Below are positions 27,796 to 37,839 of a DNA stretch of 64,000 nt, one piece after another. The notes under the pieces were generated by a model. It searched no databases. It was not told where the DNA came from and worked only from the letters and a program-made list of their open reading frames with translations. Source of the DNA: Myxococcales bacterium (lineage in GTDB: Bacteria > Myxococcota_A > Bradymonadia > UBA7976 > UBA1532); the NCBI GenBank assembly GCA_020633435.1, contig JACKDP010000008.1, forward strand, positions 310,001 to 374,000. Direction: 5' to 3'. Made by a program: the position numbers and the translations under genes. Every line of letters begins with the position of its first letter. The stretch's first letter is position 1.

Positions 27796-28782
27796 GTGGA
27801 CGACTCCGATCCCATCGACTACGACCCCCGCTCGGACGACAGCCCCGTCCCCTCCCGGGTGCGCTTCGAGGACCCCCAGAAGTTCCTGGAGTTCTACGAG
27901 AAGCAGCTCTCCCGCGGGGTCGTGGGCCTGCGCCACCCCCAGGCCATCGGCCTGCAGGCCCCCATGCTGGTGGTGGTCAGCCCGCCCGGAGCGCCCGACC
28001 GCCTGGTGCTGCCGGGGCGGGTCAGCCGCGTCAGCCAGCGCCCCGACGGGGCGTGGCGCCTGCGCGTGGAGATCGAGCAGCGCCCCCAGGACGCCGCCTG
28101 GCTGGAGGGCTACGTGGAGGGCCTGCGGGTGCAGGTGGCCCGTGGCCCCGTCGGCCTCGAGGTGCTGGACGTGGTGCCGGTGCCGGTGTCGGTCCCGCCC
28201 GCGGCGGCTGCCCCCGCGGCGGCGGCGCCCGAGCTGCCCCGAACGGCCTCCTCGGGTGAGATCCGCGAGCTGGCCGAGCGGCTCGACCAGATCGACTACT
28301 ACGATCTGCTCGGCGTGCCCGAGGACGTGGACGCCGAGATCCTGCAGAACCGGTTCCACTTCCTCACGCGGCGGTTCCACCCTGACCTCTTCCACGGCAT
28401 GGACTGGCGCGTCGTGCGGGGGGTCAACCAGATCTACCGCCGCATGAACGAGGCCTACTCGGTGCTCAAGAGCCCGGTGCGGCGGCGCGCGTACGACGCC
28501 GGTCGCCGGGCCGACGACGCCGACAGCCTGCGCCTGGGCACCGAGGCGCTGGAGGAGGCCCGCCGCCGCGAGCTGATGCAGGGCGGCACGACGGGCCCGG
28601 GCGACTTCTACTGGGGCCGCGCGCGGCTCGTCCTGGAGAGCGCCCGCGGGCGGCAGGAGTGGGAGGTCCCGGCGCGGATGGAGGCGGCGCGCTTGCTGCG
28701 CACGGCCCTCTTCTTCGAGCCCGAGAACGATCACTTCCGCACCGCGCTCGACCAGATCGAGCGGCAGCTCCCGCGGGCCTGA
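27796..28782 (+). CDS. PilZ-like plus J-domain protein
   Basis: 328 residues from GTG 27796 (an ATG at 27757 is in frame but lacks a ribosome site). Residues ~15-120 resemble a PilZ domain of the type common in Myxococcota, though the cyclic-di-GMP-binding Arg and DxSxxG motifs are not clear. After a Pro-Ala linker, residues ~165-235 are a J domain (DYYDLLGV...), with the catalytic loop reading RRFHPDLFHG: the HPD tripeptide is intact. The tail is helical. It could recruit an Hsp70, perhaps the pair at 9-13.6 kb, in response to a signal. Confidence 0.78.
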   Translation: MDDSDPIDYDPRSDDSPVPSRVRFEDPQKFLEFYEKQLSRGVVGLRHPQAIGLQAPMLVVVSPPGAPDRLVLPGRVSRVSQRPDGAWRLRVEIEQRPQDAAWLEGYVEGLRVQVARGPVGLEVLDVVPVPVSVPPAAAAPAAAAPELPRTASSGEIRELAERLDQIDYYDLLGVPEDVDAEILQNRFHFLTRRFHPDLFHGMDWRVVRGVNQIYRRMNEAYSVLKSPVRRRAYDAGRRADDADSLRLGTEALEEARRRELMQGGTTGPGDFYWGRARLVLESARGRQEWEVPARMEAARLLRTALFFEPENDHFRTALDQIERQLPRA

Positions 28783-28818
28783 ACGCCGTTTCCTTCTCTG
28801 ATTTCAGGAACTTCGGCG

Positions 28819-29553
28819 CTAAAAGCGCAGCTGCCAGCCCAGGTGGACGGCGTCCTTGCCGGCCCCGACCTGCACGCTGCCGGCCGGGCTGGCGGCGTCG
28901 TCGCGCCACCAGAGGTAGACGGCGGCCCCGAGCGCCAGGGCGCTGACGCCGAAGGAGAGATCGGCCAGCAGGGCGCCGCTCTCGGCCGAGCTCTTGAGCT
29001 CCTCGGCCTCGGCCCGCTTCTTCGACTCCCGCGCCGCAGAGGCGTCGTCGAGGGCCGTCAGCCCGAGCCACGTCCCCACGCCCGCGGCCACCACGGCCGT
29101 CCCCACGGCGACCCAGGGCCACGGGTCCATCGCGTCGACCGTCTCGGGCGGCAGGGCCTGCCGGGTGACGGGCATGAGGGTGTCTTTGGGGCCCTCGCTC
29201 GGCAGCGTGGGATCGCCCCCGAGCTGCTTGATGCGGTGGATGATGGCGGTCTCGTCGGCCGGCTGCGTGGCGAGGTAGGCGCGGTACCACTGCACCGCCC
29301 CCTCCTTGTCGGCCAGCATCTCGCGGCTGCGGGCCACGTTGTAGAGCAGGTCGCGCTGCTTCGTGAGGGTGTAGGCCTTCTGGAAGGCGACGGCAGCGGG
29401 CTCGAAGCGCCCGGCGCGGTAGTGGGCCAGCCCCTCGAAGAAGATGGCCTCGGCCTCATCCAGGGCGGCCTGCGTCATCACCGGCGCGGCGTCCTCGGCG
29501 GCCGCCATCGCCGGCGAGAGCGCCACCAGCAGGGGGAGGAGGCGGCGCAGCAT
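28819..29553 (-). CDS. TPR membrane protein, last gene of the envelope operon
   Basis: 244 residues. The start at 29553 overlaps the upstream stop (TGATG), which favours it over the ATG at 29562. A signal peptide ends MAAAE; residues ~30-110 are TPR helices (ALDEAEAIFFEGLAHYRAG). Two hydrophobic segments (WPWVAVGTAVVAAGVGTWLGL and ADLSFGVSALALGAAVYLWW, with three or more extra residues) lie near the C-terminus. It is probably an envelope scaffold, similar in plan to the protein at 35.2 kb. No enzyme motif is seen. Confidence 0.8.
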   Translation of the reverse strand: MLRRLLPLLVALSPAMAAAEDAAPVMTQAALDEAEAIFFEGLAHYRAGRFEPAAVAFQKAYTLTKQRDLLYNVARSREMLADKEGAVQWYRAYLATQPADETAIIHRIKQLGGDPTLPSEGPKDTLMPVTRQALPPETVDAMDPWPWVAVGTAVVAAGVGTWLGLTALDDASAARESKKRAEAEELKSSAESGALLADLSFGVSALALGAAVYLWWRDDAASPAGSVQVGAGKDAVHLGWQLRF

Positions 29554-32500
29554 CAGTTGCACGACAGGCTGTTGCAGTTGTTGGCGCCGCGCCCCGCGGG
29601 GCAGCAGCCGACGCGCCCGGCGATGCCGTCAGGGCCGTCCGCCGCGCCCGCGCCGCACTGCTTCGCGGCTGCCGCCGTCGCCGCCAGGGCCCGCGACCCC
29701 GGCCCGCAGCGCCGCGGCGCTGGCGGCCGCCTGGTCAGCCAGCAGGCGGCCGTCAGGGCCGTCGAAGACGATCGTCGAGTTAGCCAGATCGGCCGCCACC
29801 GAGGTGGGGCTGATGCAGAACACCGCGAAGCTCAGGCCGCCGCCGCCGCCGCCGGCGTTGCCGCCGCAGCCGCCGCGACCCCCCGCCACCGCCCCAGCCG
29901 CCGTTGGCGCCGCCCTGGTGGCCGACGCCTGGCAGACCGCCGAGGCCGCCCTGGGCGCCCGCCCGCCGTGCCCGCCGCGGCCACCGGCGCCGCCGGCCCC
30001 GCGGTGATGGTCACGCCCTGCAGGTGCAGGCGGCCGCCGATGAGCTGGATGCCGAAGGAGCCCGCGCCGCCCGTGGCGCCGCGGCCACCGGAGCCGGGGC
30101 AGCCACCGGCGCCACCGCCGCCGCCGCCGCCGCCCGTCTGGTTCTGGGCGTTGGTGCGGCCACCGCCGCCGCCGCCGCCGGGACCGCCGGGCTCGCCGGT
30201 GCCGGCGTTGCCGGAGGCGCGGGGGATCCAGAAGATGCCGTTGGCGTCCACCCGGCCCGCCGCCGTGCCCGCCGGGACGTTGCCGCCATGGGCGCCGTCC
30301 GTCCCCGCCTCGCCGTTGGCCTCGGCGTTGGCGCCGTCCGAGACGGCCCCGCCAGCGCCGGCCCGCGGGTTGCGGTCGGCCTCCGGGCTCTCGAAGCCGG
30401 GCTCCGCCGCCACCTGGTTGCCATGGCCGCCGTCGCCGCCGTCGCCGCCGGTGACGTTGCTGCAGCTCGCGTTCAGGCCGCCGCCGCCGCCGTTGCCACC
30501 GCTGCCGGGCTGGTTGCCGTTCACGCCCGGACCACCGGGGCCGGCCGTCGCGAGGCCATCCTCGCCGTTGACGCCCGGGGCGCCCGCGGCGCCCTCATGA
30601 GCGATGATGTCGACGTCGCGGATGAGGAGGTGCTCCCCCACGTCCACGGCGGCGACGCCCACGGTGGGCAGCGGACCCGCCTGGCCCTCGGAGATGGTCT
30701 CCACCACCAGGTTGTCGAGGCGGGTGGTCCGCCCGAGGCCCACGCCGGCCTGGCCCTGGTAGCGCAGCACGATCTGGGCGCCGGTAATGACGGTGCGGAA
30801 GGCGTCGCGAGGGCCGCGGCCCCAGGCGTCGTCGTCCGGGTTGCCCGGGTTGCCCGGATCGTAGCGGTAGCCGCCGTGGATGCTCACGCCCGAGGGCACG
30901 AGGATGCCGGTGAGGGCCGCCGACGGATCGGGGTTGTTGACCGTCACGTCGTAGCGGCCGACGTCCAGGTAGATGTCGCGGAAGTTGTTGAGGCCCGCCA
31001 GCGTGCGCGCCACCTCCACCGCGCGGGCGATGGTGCGGTACGGGTTGTTGGGATCGCCGTTGCCGCGGGCGTCGTCGCCGGCCTCGGCCGACACGAAGAT
31101 GGCCCGCACGGCCACGCCGTCGACGCCATCACAGTTGGAGTCCGTGTAGGTCGGATCGGGGAGGTCGGGCTCGTTGGGGTTGCACTCGCAGCCGTTGTCG
31201 GCGCGCAGGTCGACGTTGCGGAAGCCCTCCAGGCAGCTGTCGATGATGCACTCGCCGGCCTCGCAGCCCGCGACGGCGTTGGCCAGGTCGCAGACCCGCC
31301 CGCAGCGACCGCAGTTGTCGGGGTCCTGCTGAACCTCGAAGTCCTCGTCCACCTGGCCATCGCAGTCGTCGTCAGCGCCGTTGCAGAGCTCGTCCACCGG
31401 GGCCTGGGGGCGGGCGCTGCACTCGGTGCCCGCGCCGTCCTGGGTGCAGACGAAGGCCCCGTTGGCGCGGCACGCCCCCTGCCCCTCGCTGCACGGCATG
31501 CCCAGGTTGTCGTGGCCCTCGTCGAGGCGGCCATCACAGTCGTCGTCGATGCCATTGCCGCACAGGTCGCTGCCGGCGGGGTCGCCCGGCTGGACGTTGC
31601 AGGCCACCGCGTCGGGGCCCGCGCAGGCCCGGATGCCGGCGGCGGCGCAGGCGCCCGTGCCGACCATGCAGGCGTCGCCCAGGCCCTGGTCCTGGAACGT
31701 CTCGTCCACCTGGCCATCGCAGTCGTTGTCGACGGTGTCGCAGACCTCGGGGCCCCGGTTGATGGCGGGGTGGTCGCAGAACGGCTGCCGGTCCGGACCG
31801 CAGGCGACCGTCCCCGGGGCCACGCAGCCGCCCTCGACGGACCGGCAGGCCTCACCCACGGCGGCCGGCTGATCGCCGGGCTGGGTGTCGTCGGCGTCGG
31901 CGAGGCGGATGTCCTCGTCGATGTTGCCGTCGCAGTCATCGTCGACGCCGTCGCAGATCTCGGGCCGGTTGCCGGGCAGGAGGACCTCCTGGCCCTGGGG
32001 GTCGACGCAGGCGCCGAGCTGCCCCTTGGGCTGGCCCGCCACCGCCTCGCAGCGGCGAGTGCCGGCCACGCAGACGCTGTCGGCGACCGGCTGGCCGCAG
32101 CCGATGGGCGCCGAGCCCGGATCGCAGCACAGCTCCAGCGACAGGCCCTCGTCGATGCGGCCGTCGCAGTCGTTGTCGGCGTCGTCGCAGATCTCCTCGC
32201 CCCCGCCCGCGGCGGCGGCGCTGCAGACGAGGGCGTCACCGGCCTCGTTGCAGACCTGCACGCCCTCGCGGCGGCAGGCGCCCTCGCCCGCCTCGCAGGG
32301 GGCGTCCTTCTCGGCGTAGAGCTCGTCGGCCACGCCATCGCAGTCGTTGTCGAGGCCGTCACAGGCCTCCGCCTCCGTCAGCAGGCCGGCCTGGGCCTGG
32401 CAGCGGCCAGCCTCGAAGAAGTCGAACGTCACGCCCTGCTCGGGCACCGCGGTGGAGGACTGGGAGAGCTTGACCACGCAGCCAGCGCCCGGATCGCAGG

Positions 32501-32909
32501 CGTCGTCGGGGCCGGGCCCCTCGCGCGCCGTGCACTTCTGGCCCTCGCCGCCCGCGCCGTACAGGAAGAGCGACGCGCGGATCTTGCCGCCCGGCGCCAC
32601 CGACACGACCTCCTCGCCCTTGGCGCGGAGCTGGCCGCCCGACCACTGCACCGCCACGCGACGGATGGTGGACTCGCCGTCGCGCAGGGCGACGAAGCAG
32701 CCGTTGATGTCGCTGGCCAGCGCCAGCTCGTCGAGGCGCGACCGGCAGTTGCCGGGGACGATGCCGTCCGATCCGCCGAAGCAGCGCGACGGATCGATCT
32801 TGACCACCGTCGTGCCGGCCGTCCCGGCCTCGTCGTCGCAGCCGCTCAACAGGGCAGCCGCCAACGCGACCGACACCCGGAGCACTCGCCCGATCCCCGC
32901 CGCCATCAT
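29553..32909 (-). pseudogene. MopE-like DxDxDG lipoprotein with Gly-rich C-terminus, apparently frameshifted
   Basis: The gene opens with AGGAAGG and an ATG, a lipobox (LLSGC), then six Cys-rich MopE-type repeats of the form DNDCDGxxDE (residues ~185-520), which bind divalent metal in the prototype. A parallel-beta-helix-like region and a Gly-rich stretch follow. After VTITAG (~29998) the frame degrades. Matching Gly-rich or ordered sequence then appears in other frames: GGLGGLPGVG (~29940), LSFAVFCISPTSVAADL (~29800) and GRVGCCPAGRGANNCNSL, which ends at a TGA at 29553 overlapping the next start. At least four one-base shifts in G/C runs are needed. The clean end argues for assembly indels in an intact ~1,118-residue protein. 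Confidence 0.75.
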
Positions 32910-32917
32910 GTGCCTTC

Positions 32918-34063
32918 CTACTCGACCTTGAACAAGGTGGGCGCCCAGCGATCCGGAGCGGGCACGGCGTCCGCCGGGTCCAGCTCCTCGCCGAAGCGCT
33001 TCTTCCAGTATTGCATCAGAGCAGACCGATGCCCATCAAGCTGCGTCGGGAACTGGAACGACGCCACCTCGGTGCCGCCGTCCTGGTACGTGAACAGCGT
33101 GAGCTCGGACTGGGCCCCCGCCGGCTCCAGGAAGCCGATGACCAGGTCGGTCACCCGGTACTTCTCGGCGAACTGGAACAGCAGGTCGTTGATGTAGACG
33201 TCGCTGAAGGCCTCGGCGCCCTTGAAGACGATCTGGGCCAGGGGATCGTACTCGTCGGCGCGGTTGCGCGCCTCCTTGAGCTTGGCCTTCAGCTCCTTGG
33301 AGTCGCCCTGGTTGAGGGAGACCAGGGTGCCCCAGCGCGCGTAGCCGGCCTTGCGCACCTCGACGAGGTGGGGCCCGGCGGGCAGGAAGGGGTTGGCGTA
33401 CGGGACGTCCTTGCCGATGACGCCCACCGCGACGTTGTCCACGTAGACGTGGGCGCCATCCACGTCGGCCCGCACCCGCAGCTCCGCCGTCCCGGCGATG
33501 CCGGTCTCGCCGCACTTGTCGGCCAGGGGCTCGAACTGCTCGATGGGGCCGGCGCTGCCCGCCAGGTTGCGCGACAGGGCGACGTAGGCGCAGTAGGACT
33601 CGCGGGCCTTGTCCTTCTGGCCGGCGAGGTCGCGGGCCAGGAAGTAGTAGAAGAAGATGCCGCGCAGCAGGCCATCGTCGGCCACGAACGGGATGCCCTT
33701 GTTGTAGAAGCGCTCCGCCCGGAAGAGGTGCTCCAGCGCCTCCTCGTGGTCCCCCGCCTCGATCTTGCGCTGCGCGTCGTTGAACTGCATGCGCGCCTTC
33801 TCGAGATCGGCCTTCGACAGGTAGCCCACGTCGAAGCGCGGCTCCACGTCGAAGGTCGGGGGGACGCCCTTCTTCCCCTCCTTCGAGGCGGTGTCGAACA
33901 TCTGGCGCAGATCGCGCTCGATGCGGACGGCGGCGTTCTCGTCGGCCCCCTCGCGGGCGAAGACCAGGGCCACGACGCGGTGCTGGGCGTCGTCATCGCG
34001 GGCCAGCGCCGCCCACGGCCACCCCGCCGCCAGCAGGGCCAGCACGAGCAGCCGCGGCGTCAT
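32918..34063 (-). CDS. secreted PEGA-domain protein
   Basis: 381 residues. Signal peptide ends AALA. A helical region with TPR character (residues ~70-180) precedes a PEGA-like module near residue 195 (AELRVRADVDGAHVYVDN), a surface beta fold with repeats of VxVDG type. The C-terminal ~100 residues are unassigned. The start overlaps the stop of the TolB-like gene (TGATG). It probably sits in the periplasm with its operon neighbours. Confidence 0.8.
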   Translation of the reverse strand: MTPRLLVLALLAAGWPWAALARDDDAQHRVVALVFAREGADENAAVRIERDLRQMFDTASKEGKKGVPPTFDVEPRFDVGYLSKADLEKARMQFNDAQRKIEAGDHEEALEHLFRAERFYNKGIPFVADDGLLRGIFFYYFLARDLAGQKDKARESYCAYVALSRNLAGSAGPIEQFEPLADKCGETGIAGTAELRVRADVDGAHVYVDNVAVGVIGKDVPYANPFLPAGPHLVEVRKAGYARWGTLVSLNQGDSKELKAKLKEARNRADEYDPLAQIVFKGAEAFSDVYINDLLFQFAEKYRVTDLVIGFLEPAGAQSELTLFTYQDGGTEVASFQFPTQLDGHRSALMQYWKKRFGEELDPADAVPAPDRWAPTLFKVE

Positions 34064-35196
34064 CACTCGCCCGCCTTGAGGTCGTCCATGGTGAACGTCA
34101 CGACGTACAGACGCTCCCACGTCTTGTTCGTCGAGCCCGTCTGCCCCAGCGCCTTGAAGGCCAGGCGCAGCGTCGCCCCCTGCGCCCCGAGGGCCAGGTC
34201 GGAGTTGAGCTGCGTGCCGGTGTCGAGGACGCCGCTCTCGCTCCCGTCGCGGCGAATCCAGCGGACGGGGTTGTCCCGCTTGAAGTCGCGCTGGACGAAC
34301 AGGATGGTCGAGGCGTCCGGCGTCCACGCGGGCCCGCGGTGGTCGTCCACCACGACGTCCTTGGCGAGCTGCTTGGGGTTGTTGCCGTCGACGCCGATGA
34401 CCCACAGGTCGAAGATCTTGTCGTCGTCCCGGCTGCGGTCCTTGTTGGCGTAGAAGGCGATGTGCTGGCCGTCGGGCGACCAGCTCGGGCGGATCTCGTC
34501 GCCGGCCCACTCGGTGATCATCCGGGTGGAGTCCTGGGGCTTCGTGACGTCGGTCACCACGCCGATGTCCTGGCCCCGGTTTCCGCTCTGGGATCGGGTG
34601 AACATCACGTGGTTCTGCCGCGGCGACCACCGGGGCGAGAACTCCGTCATGTTCGGCCAGAGCGTCACCTTCATGGGCTTGTCGCTCTCGCCGCCCAGGT
34701 CGATGACCATCACGTCGCCAGAGTCCTTCTGCTGCGACGTGAAGGCGATGTAGCGCCCGTCGGGCGACCAGTCGGGCTGGCCGTCATTGCCGGGGTTGCT
34801 CGTCAGCCAGCTGCCGTCGGCGAAGAGGTCGAAGTTCTTCTTGGGCCCGATGCTGCTGAAGACATAGGGCTTGTTCAGCAGCTTCATGTCGGGGGCCCAG
34901 GCGAACTCCACCACCGGGGCCTCCTTGGCGCCCAGCAGCTCGGCGGCCTTGGCCCCGCCCACCGACACCTGCTCCATCTTGCCCGAGCCGTCGAGGTGCG
35001 CGATCCAGACCTCGCGCTTGTCCTTCTTCGGGTCGTAGACGTCGTAGGCGAGGAGCTTGCCATCGGGGGACCACCGCGGCGCCTGACAGTGGGCGGCGGG
35101 GCGATCGGCGATCTGCCGCGGCGTGCTGATCTCCGCCCCCGCGGGGGCGGCGAGCAGCGAGGTCGCGCAGAGGACGAGGGGAAGTCGCGTGGTCAT
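34063..35196 (-). CDS. TolB-like beta-propeller protein
   Basis: 377 residues with a cleavable signal (APAGA). At least four PD40/WD40-like blades are visible from the motifs WSPDGKLLAYD, WSPDGRYIAFTS, WSPRQNHVMFT and WSPDGQHIAFY. Like TolB, it should be a periplasmic propeller for protein contacts; it lacks a clear TolB N-terminal domain, and no tolQRA genes are nearby. Starts and stops overlap with both neighbours, placing it firmly in the envelope operon. Confidence 0.85.
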   Translation of the reverse strand: MTTRLPLVLCATSLLAAPAGAEISTPRQIADRPAAHCQAPRWSPDGKLLAYDVYDPKKDKREVWIAHLDGSGKMEQVSVGGAKAAELLGAKEAPVVEFAWAPDMKLLNKPYVFSSIGPKKNFDLFADGSWLTSNPGNDGQPDWSPDGRYIAFTSQQKDSGDVMVIDLGGESDKPMKVTLWPNMTEFSPRWSPRQNHVMFTRSQSGNRGQDIGVVTDVTKPQDSTRMITEWAGDEIRPSWSPDGQHIAFYANKDRSRDDDKIFDLWVIGVDGNNPKQLAKDVVVDDHRGPAWTPDASTILFVQRDFKRDNPVRWIRRDGSESGVLDTGTQLNSDLALGAQGATLRLAFKALGQTGSTNKTWERLYVVTFTMDDLKAGE

Positions 35197-35969
35197 GGGC
35201 GTCCAGTCAAAGGCTGAATGTCGAAGCGGATGTTGTTGGGCGGCGTGCTGCCACCGTCGTCTCCCAGGAGGAGGAAGGCGGTCACGCCGGCGGCCGCGGC
35301 GGCCGCGCCGCCGATGCCCACCCACCACCAGGGGCTGATGCCGTCATCGCCCGCCTCGACCACCACCTGGAGGTAGATCTCCACCACCGGCGTCTCGGTG
35401 TCTTCGGGCTTCACCTCGAAGGGCACCTTGTTGGCCAGGTAGTCGCCGTACGGCAGGTAGACGGTGGCCGGCAGGTCGATGTCCGTGGACCGGAAGCGCT
35501 CGCGGATGGAGAGGAAGCGCTCCTTCTTCTCCTTGTTGATGATGCCGGTCTTGGCCTCGAAGAAGATGCGGCCGCGCTTGTTGGTCTCGCCCTTGGCCGC
35601 CTTGAACGTCACCCCGCCATAGAGCGCCTTCATCTCGCCCTCGAGCTCGTTGACGCGCTGGATGCGCTTGTCGTCGCCCTCGGCCAGGGTGCGCGCGAGG
35701 GCGATCATCTCGAAGGCCGTCTCCAGGCGCAGCATCTTGTAGTGCGTCTGGGCGCGGTAGTAGACCGTGAGGAAGTCGGCCTTGCCGCCCTTCATCTTGA
35801 AGGCGCGATCGAGCCGCTCCTGGGCCTGCTTGTAGATCTCTTTCTTGAAGTAGAGGACGCCCTGGTCGCGCACCTCCTCAAGGCTGTTGCCCTGGGCCTG
35901 GGCCGGCCCCGCGGTCACCGGCACGATCGCCAGCCCCGCCAGCAACCCCATGAGCGCGATCCCCTTCAT
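35193..35969 (-). CDS. periplasmic TPR protein with C-terminal membrane helix
   Basis: 258 residues with a good AGGAGG site. Signal peptide ends GPAQA. Residues ~30-120 form TPR-like helices (LYFKKEIYKQAQERLDRAF), a beta-rich middle follows, and a single hydrophobic segment (WWWVGIGGAAAAAAGVTAFL) lies near the C-terminus. Family unknown. It overlaps the ABC ATPase gene (ATGA), so it is made together with the importer. Confidence 0.8.
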   Translation of the reverse strand: MKGIALMGLLAGLAIVPVTAGPAQAQGNSLEEVRDQGVLYFKKEIYKQAQERLDRAFKMKGGKADFLTVYYRAQTHYKMLRLETAFEMIALARTLAEGDDKRIQRVNELEGEMKALYGGVTFKAAKGETNKRGRIFFEAKTGIINKEKKERFLSIRERFRSTDIDLPATVYLPYGDYLANKVPFEVKPEDTETPVVEIYLQVVVEAGDDGISPWWWVGIGGAAAAAAGVTAFLLLGDDGGSTPPNNIRFDIQPLTGRP

Positions 35970-36955
35970 GCGTCCTCCTGTCCCGGCTCGGCTACGCCGG
36001 CCTCGCTCGCAAAGCACGCGACCCGGTGGCCGGCGGCCAGCTCCACGAAGGGGGGTCGCTCGGCACGGCAGCGGGCCTGGATGCCCCGCTCACGGGCCAC
36101 CGGGCAATCGGCCGCGTATACGCAGCCCCCGTCCCCCGCATTCGCCTGGGGCTCACGCCCGGTCACCTTCTCACGATCATCCAGTAGATGGGCAGCGCGC
36201 ATCAAGCGCCCCGTATACGGGTGGTGCTGCGGCCCGCCCAGGCGGTCGGCCGGCACCTCCTCGATGATGCGCCCGCTCAGCATGACGAGCACCCGATCGG
36301 CGATCCGCCGGACGAGGCCCAGGTCATGGCTGATCAGCAGGTAGGTCAGCTTCTCGTCCTTGAGCGTGCGCAAGAGCTCGATGATCTGCAGCTTGATGGC
36401 CGCGTCGAGCCCGCTGGTGGGCTCGTCGGCCACGATGAGCCGCGGCCGCGTCGCCAGGATGCGGGCCAGCCCCACCCGCCGACGCTCCCCGCCCGAGAGG
36501 CTGGCCGGCCGCTGCGCCGCCCGGGCCGCCAGGCCCACGCGCTCCAGCAGCTCGGTGATGCGGGCCGCCCGGCCCTCGGCGTCCAGGTCGGGGCGGTGCA
36601 GGCGCAGCGACTCGTCGAGCATCTGCTGCACCGTCATCTTCGGGTGCAGGTTCGCCCGCTGGTTCTGGAAGACCATCTGGAAGTCGCGGCGCTTGACCCG
36701 AAGCTGGCGCCGGTCGAGGGCGAAGATGTCGTCTCCGGCGAAGCGGACCGTGCCCTCGTCGAGGGTCGTCAGGCGCAGCAGCACCTTGCCCAGCGTCGTC
36801 TTGCCGCTGCCGGACTCCCCGATGAGCGCCAGGACCTCGCCCTCCCGGATCTCCAGGCTGACGCCGTCGAGGGCGCGCGTCTCGGCGCGGCCCCGCAGCA
36901 GGCTGCCGCTGCGGAAGCGCTTGACCAGCCCACGGGCCTCCACGAGCACCGTCAC
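35966..36955 (-). CDS. oligopeptide ABC transporter ATPase, OppF/DppF type
   Basis: 329 residues. Walker A GESGSGKTT near residue 47, Q-loop VFQNQRANLHP, signature LSGGERRRVGLARI, Walker B LIVADEPTSGLD and switch His ISHD are all intact. The C-terminal oligo_HPY extension with its conserved cysteines (CVYAADCPVA...CRAERPP...GHRVACF) assigns it to the peptide/nickel group. It pairs with the OppD-type ATPase encoded upstream (GTGA overlap) to power import. Confidence 0.93.
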   Translation of the reverse strand: MTVLVEARGLVKRFRSGSLLRGRAETRALDGVSLEIREGEVLALIGESGSGKTTLGKVLLRLTTLDEGTVRFAGDDIFALDRRQLRVKRRDFQMVFQNQRANLHPKMTVQQMLDESLRLHRPDLDAEGRAARITELLERVGLAARAAQRPASLSGGERRRVGLARILATRPRLIVADEPTSGLDAAIKLQIIELLRTLKDEKLTYLLISHDLGLVRRIADRVLVMLSGRIIEEVPADRLGGPQHHPYTGRLMRAAHLLDDREKVTGREPQANAGDGGCVYAADCPVARERGIQARCRAERPPFVELAAGHRVACFASEAGVAEPGQEDA

Positions 36956-37839
36956 AGCGCCTCCCCCAGCTCGGCCGCCGCGAGCAGCGACGCGGTGTAG
37001 GGATCGCGCTCGCCGCGGCCTGCCCGCAGGTCCTCGGCCGTGGCCTCCTCGACGATGCGGCCGTGCCGCATGACGATGACGCGATCGGAGAGGTGCAGGA
37101 CCTCCCGGATGTCGTGGGAGATGTAGAGCATCGACCGGCGGCGGTCGGCCAGCAAGTCCTCGAAAAGACCCACGATTTCGGCGCGGACGGTCGTGTCGAG
37201 GCCCGTCGTCGGCTCGTCGGCCACCAGGATGCGGGGCGCCCGCGCGAGGGCCACGGCGATCATCGCGCGCTGGCACATGCCGCCCGACAGCTCGTGGGCG
37301 TAGCTGCGGTAGACGCGCTCGGGATCGCTCATCTGGACGCGATCGAGCCACTCCACCGCCCGGGCGCGGCGGCCGGCGCGATCGAGGGAGCGCTCGGCGA
37401 GGGCGATGGACTCCTCCACCTGCACGCCGATGGTGAGCAGCGGATCGAGCGAGTGGCGCGGGTTCTGGAACACCGCCGTCATCATCTCGCCCCAGAGCGG
37501 CCGCATCCGGCGGCTGACCATGCGCTGCCAGCGGCGGACGTTCTTGCGGTCCGGCTTGCCGGCGCGCCGCTTGATGACACCCTCGAGCCCCTCGAAGAGG
37601 GCCAGGGACTCGGCCCCGTTGCGCAGCGTGACCTCGCCGCCGACCACGCCGGGGTTGCCCTCGACGAGGCCCATCACGGCCAGGGTGCTCACCGTCTTGC
37701 CGCTACCCGACTCCCCCAGGATGCCCAGCACCTCGCCCTCGCCCAGCTCGAACGAGATGCCGTCCACCACGCGGCGGCGGCCCTGGGCCGTGTCGAACTC
37801 GATGACGAGCCCTCGCACCGAGAGCAGCGGCGCCGTCAT
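36952..37839 (-). CDS. oligopeptide ABC transporter ATPase, OppD/DppD type
   Basis: 295 residues. Walker A GESGSGKTVST near residue 43, signature LSGGMCQRAMIAVALA, Walker B ILVADEPTTGLD. A basic insert of about 35 residues (KRRAGKPDRKNVRRWQRM) sits before the Q-loop VFQNPRHSLDP, which is longer than in standard OppD. The usual C-terminal Cys-rich oligo_HPY tail is short. It is coupled by 4-nt overlaps to the permease and the OppF-type gene. Confidence 0.92.
   Translation of the reverse strand: MTAPLLSVRGLVIEFDTAQGRRRVVDGISFELGEGEVLGILGESGSGKTVSTLAVMGLVEGNPGVVGGEVTLRNGAESLALFEGLEGVIKRRAGKPDRKNVRRWQRMVSRRMRPLWGEMMTAVFQNPRHSLDPLLTIGVQVEESIALAERSLDRAGRRARAVEWLDRVQMSDPERVYRSYAHELSGGMCQRAMIAVALARAPRILVADEPTTGLDTTVRAEIVGLFEDLLADRRRSMLYISHDIREVLHLSDRVIVMRHGRIVEEATAEDLRAGRGERDPYTASLLAAAELGEAL

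Noticed and set aside
29870..30610. Regular GGN-rich repeats suggestive of a CRISPR or satellite array
   Set aside because: Units are irregular, have no spacer pattern and encode a Gly-rich protein segment.
29904..33197. A 1,097-codon plus-strand frame opposite the MopE-like gene
   Set aside because: Repetitive Ala/Val shadow of the Asp-Cys-Asp-Gly repeats on the minus strand.
34063..35196. Annotating the propeller as TolB of a Tol-Pal system
   Set aside because: No tolQ, tolR, tolA or pal in the neighbourhood and no TolB N-terminal domain recognised; only the propeller repeats are supported.
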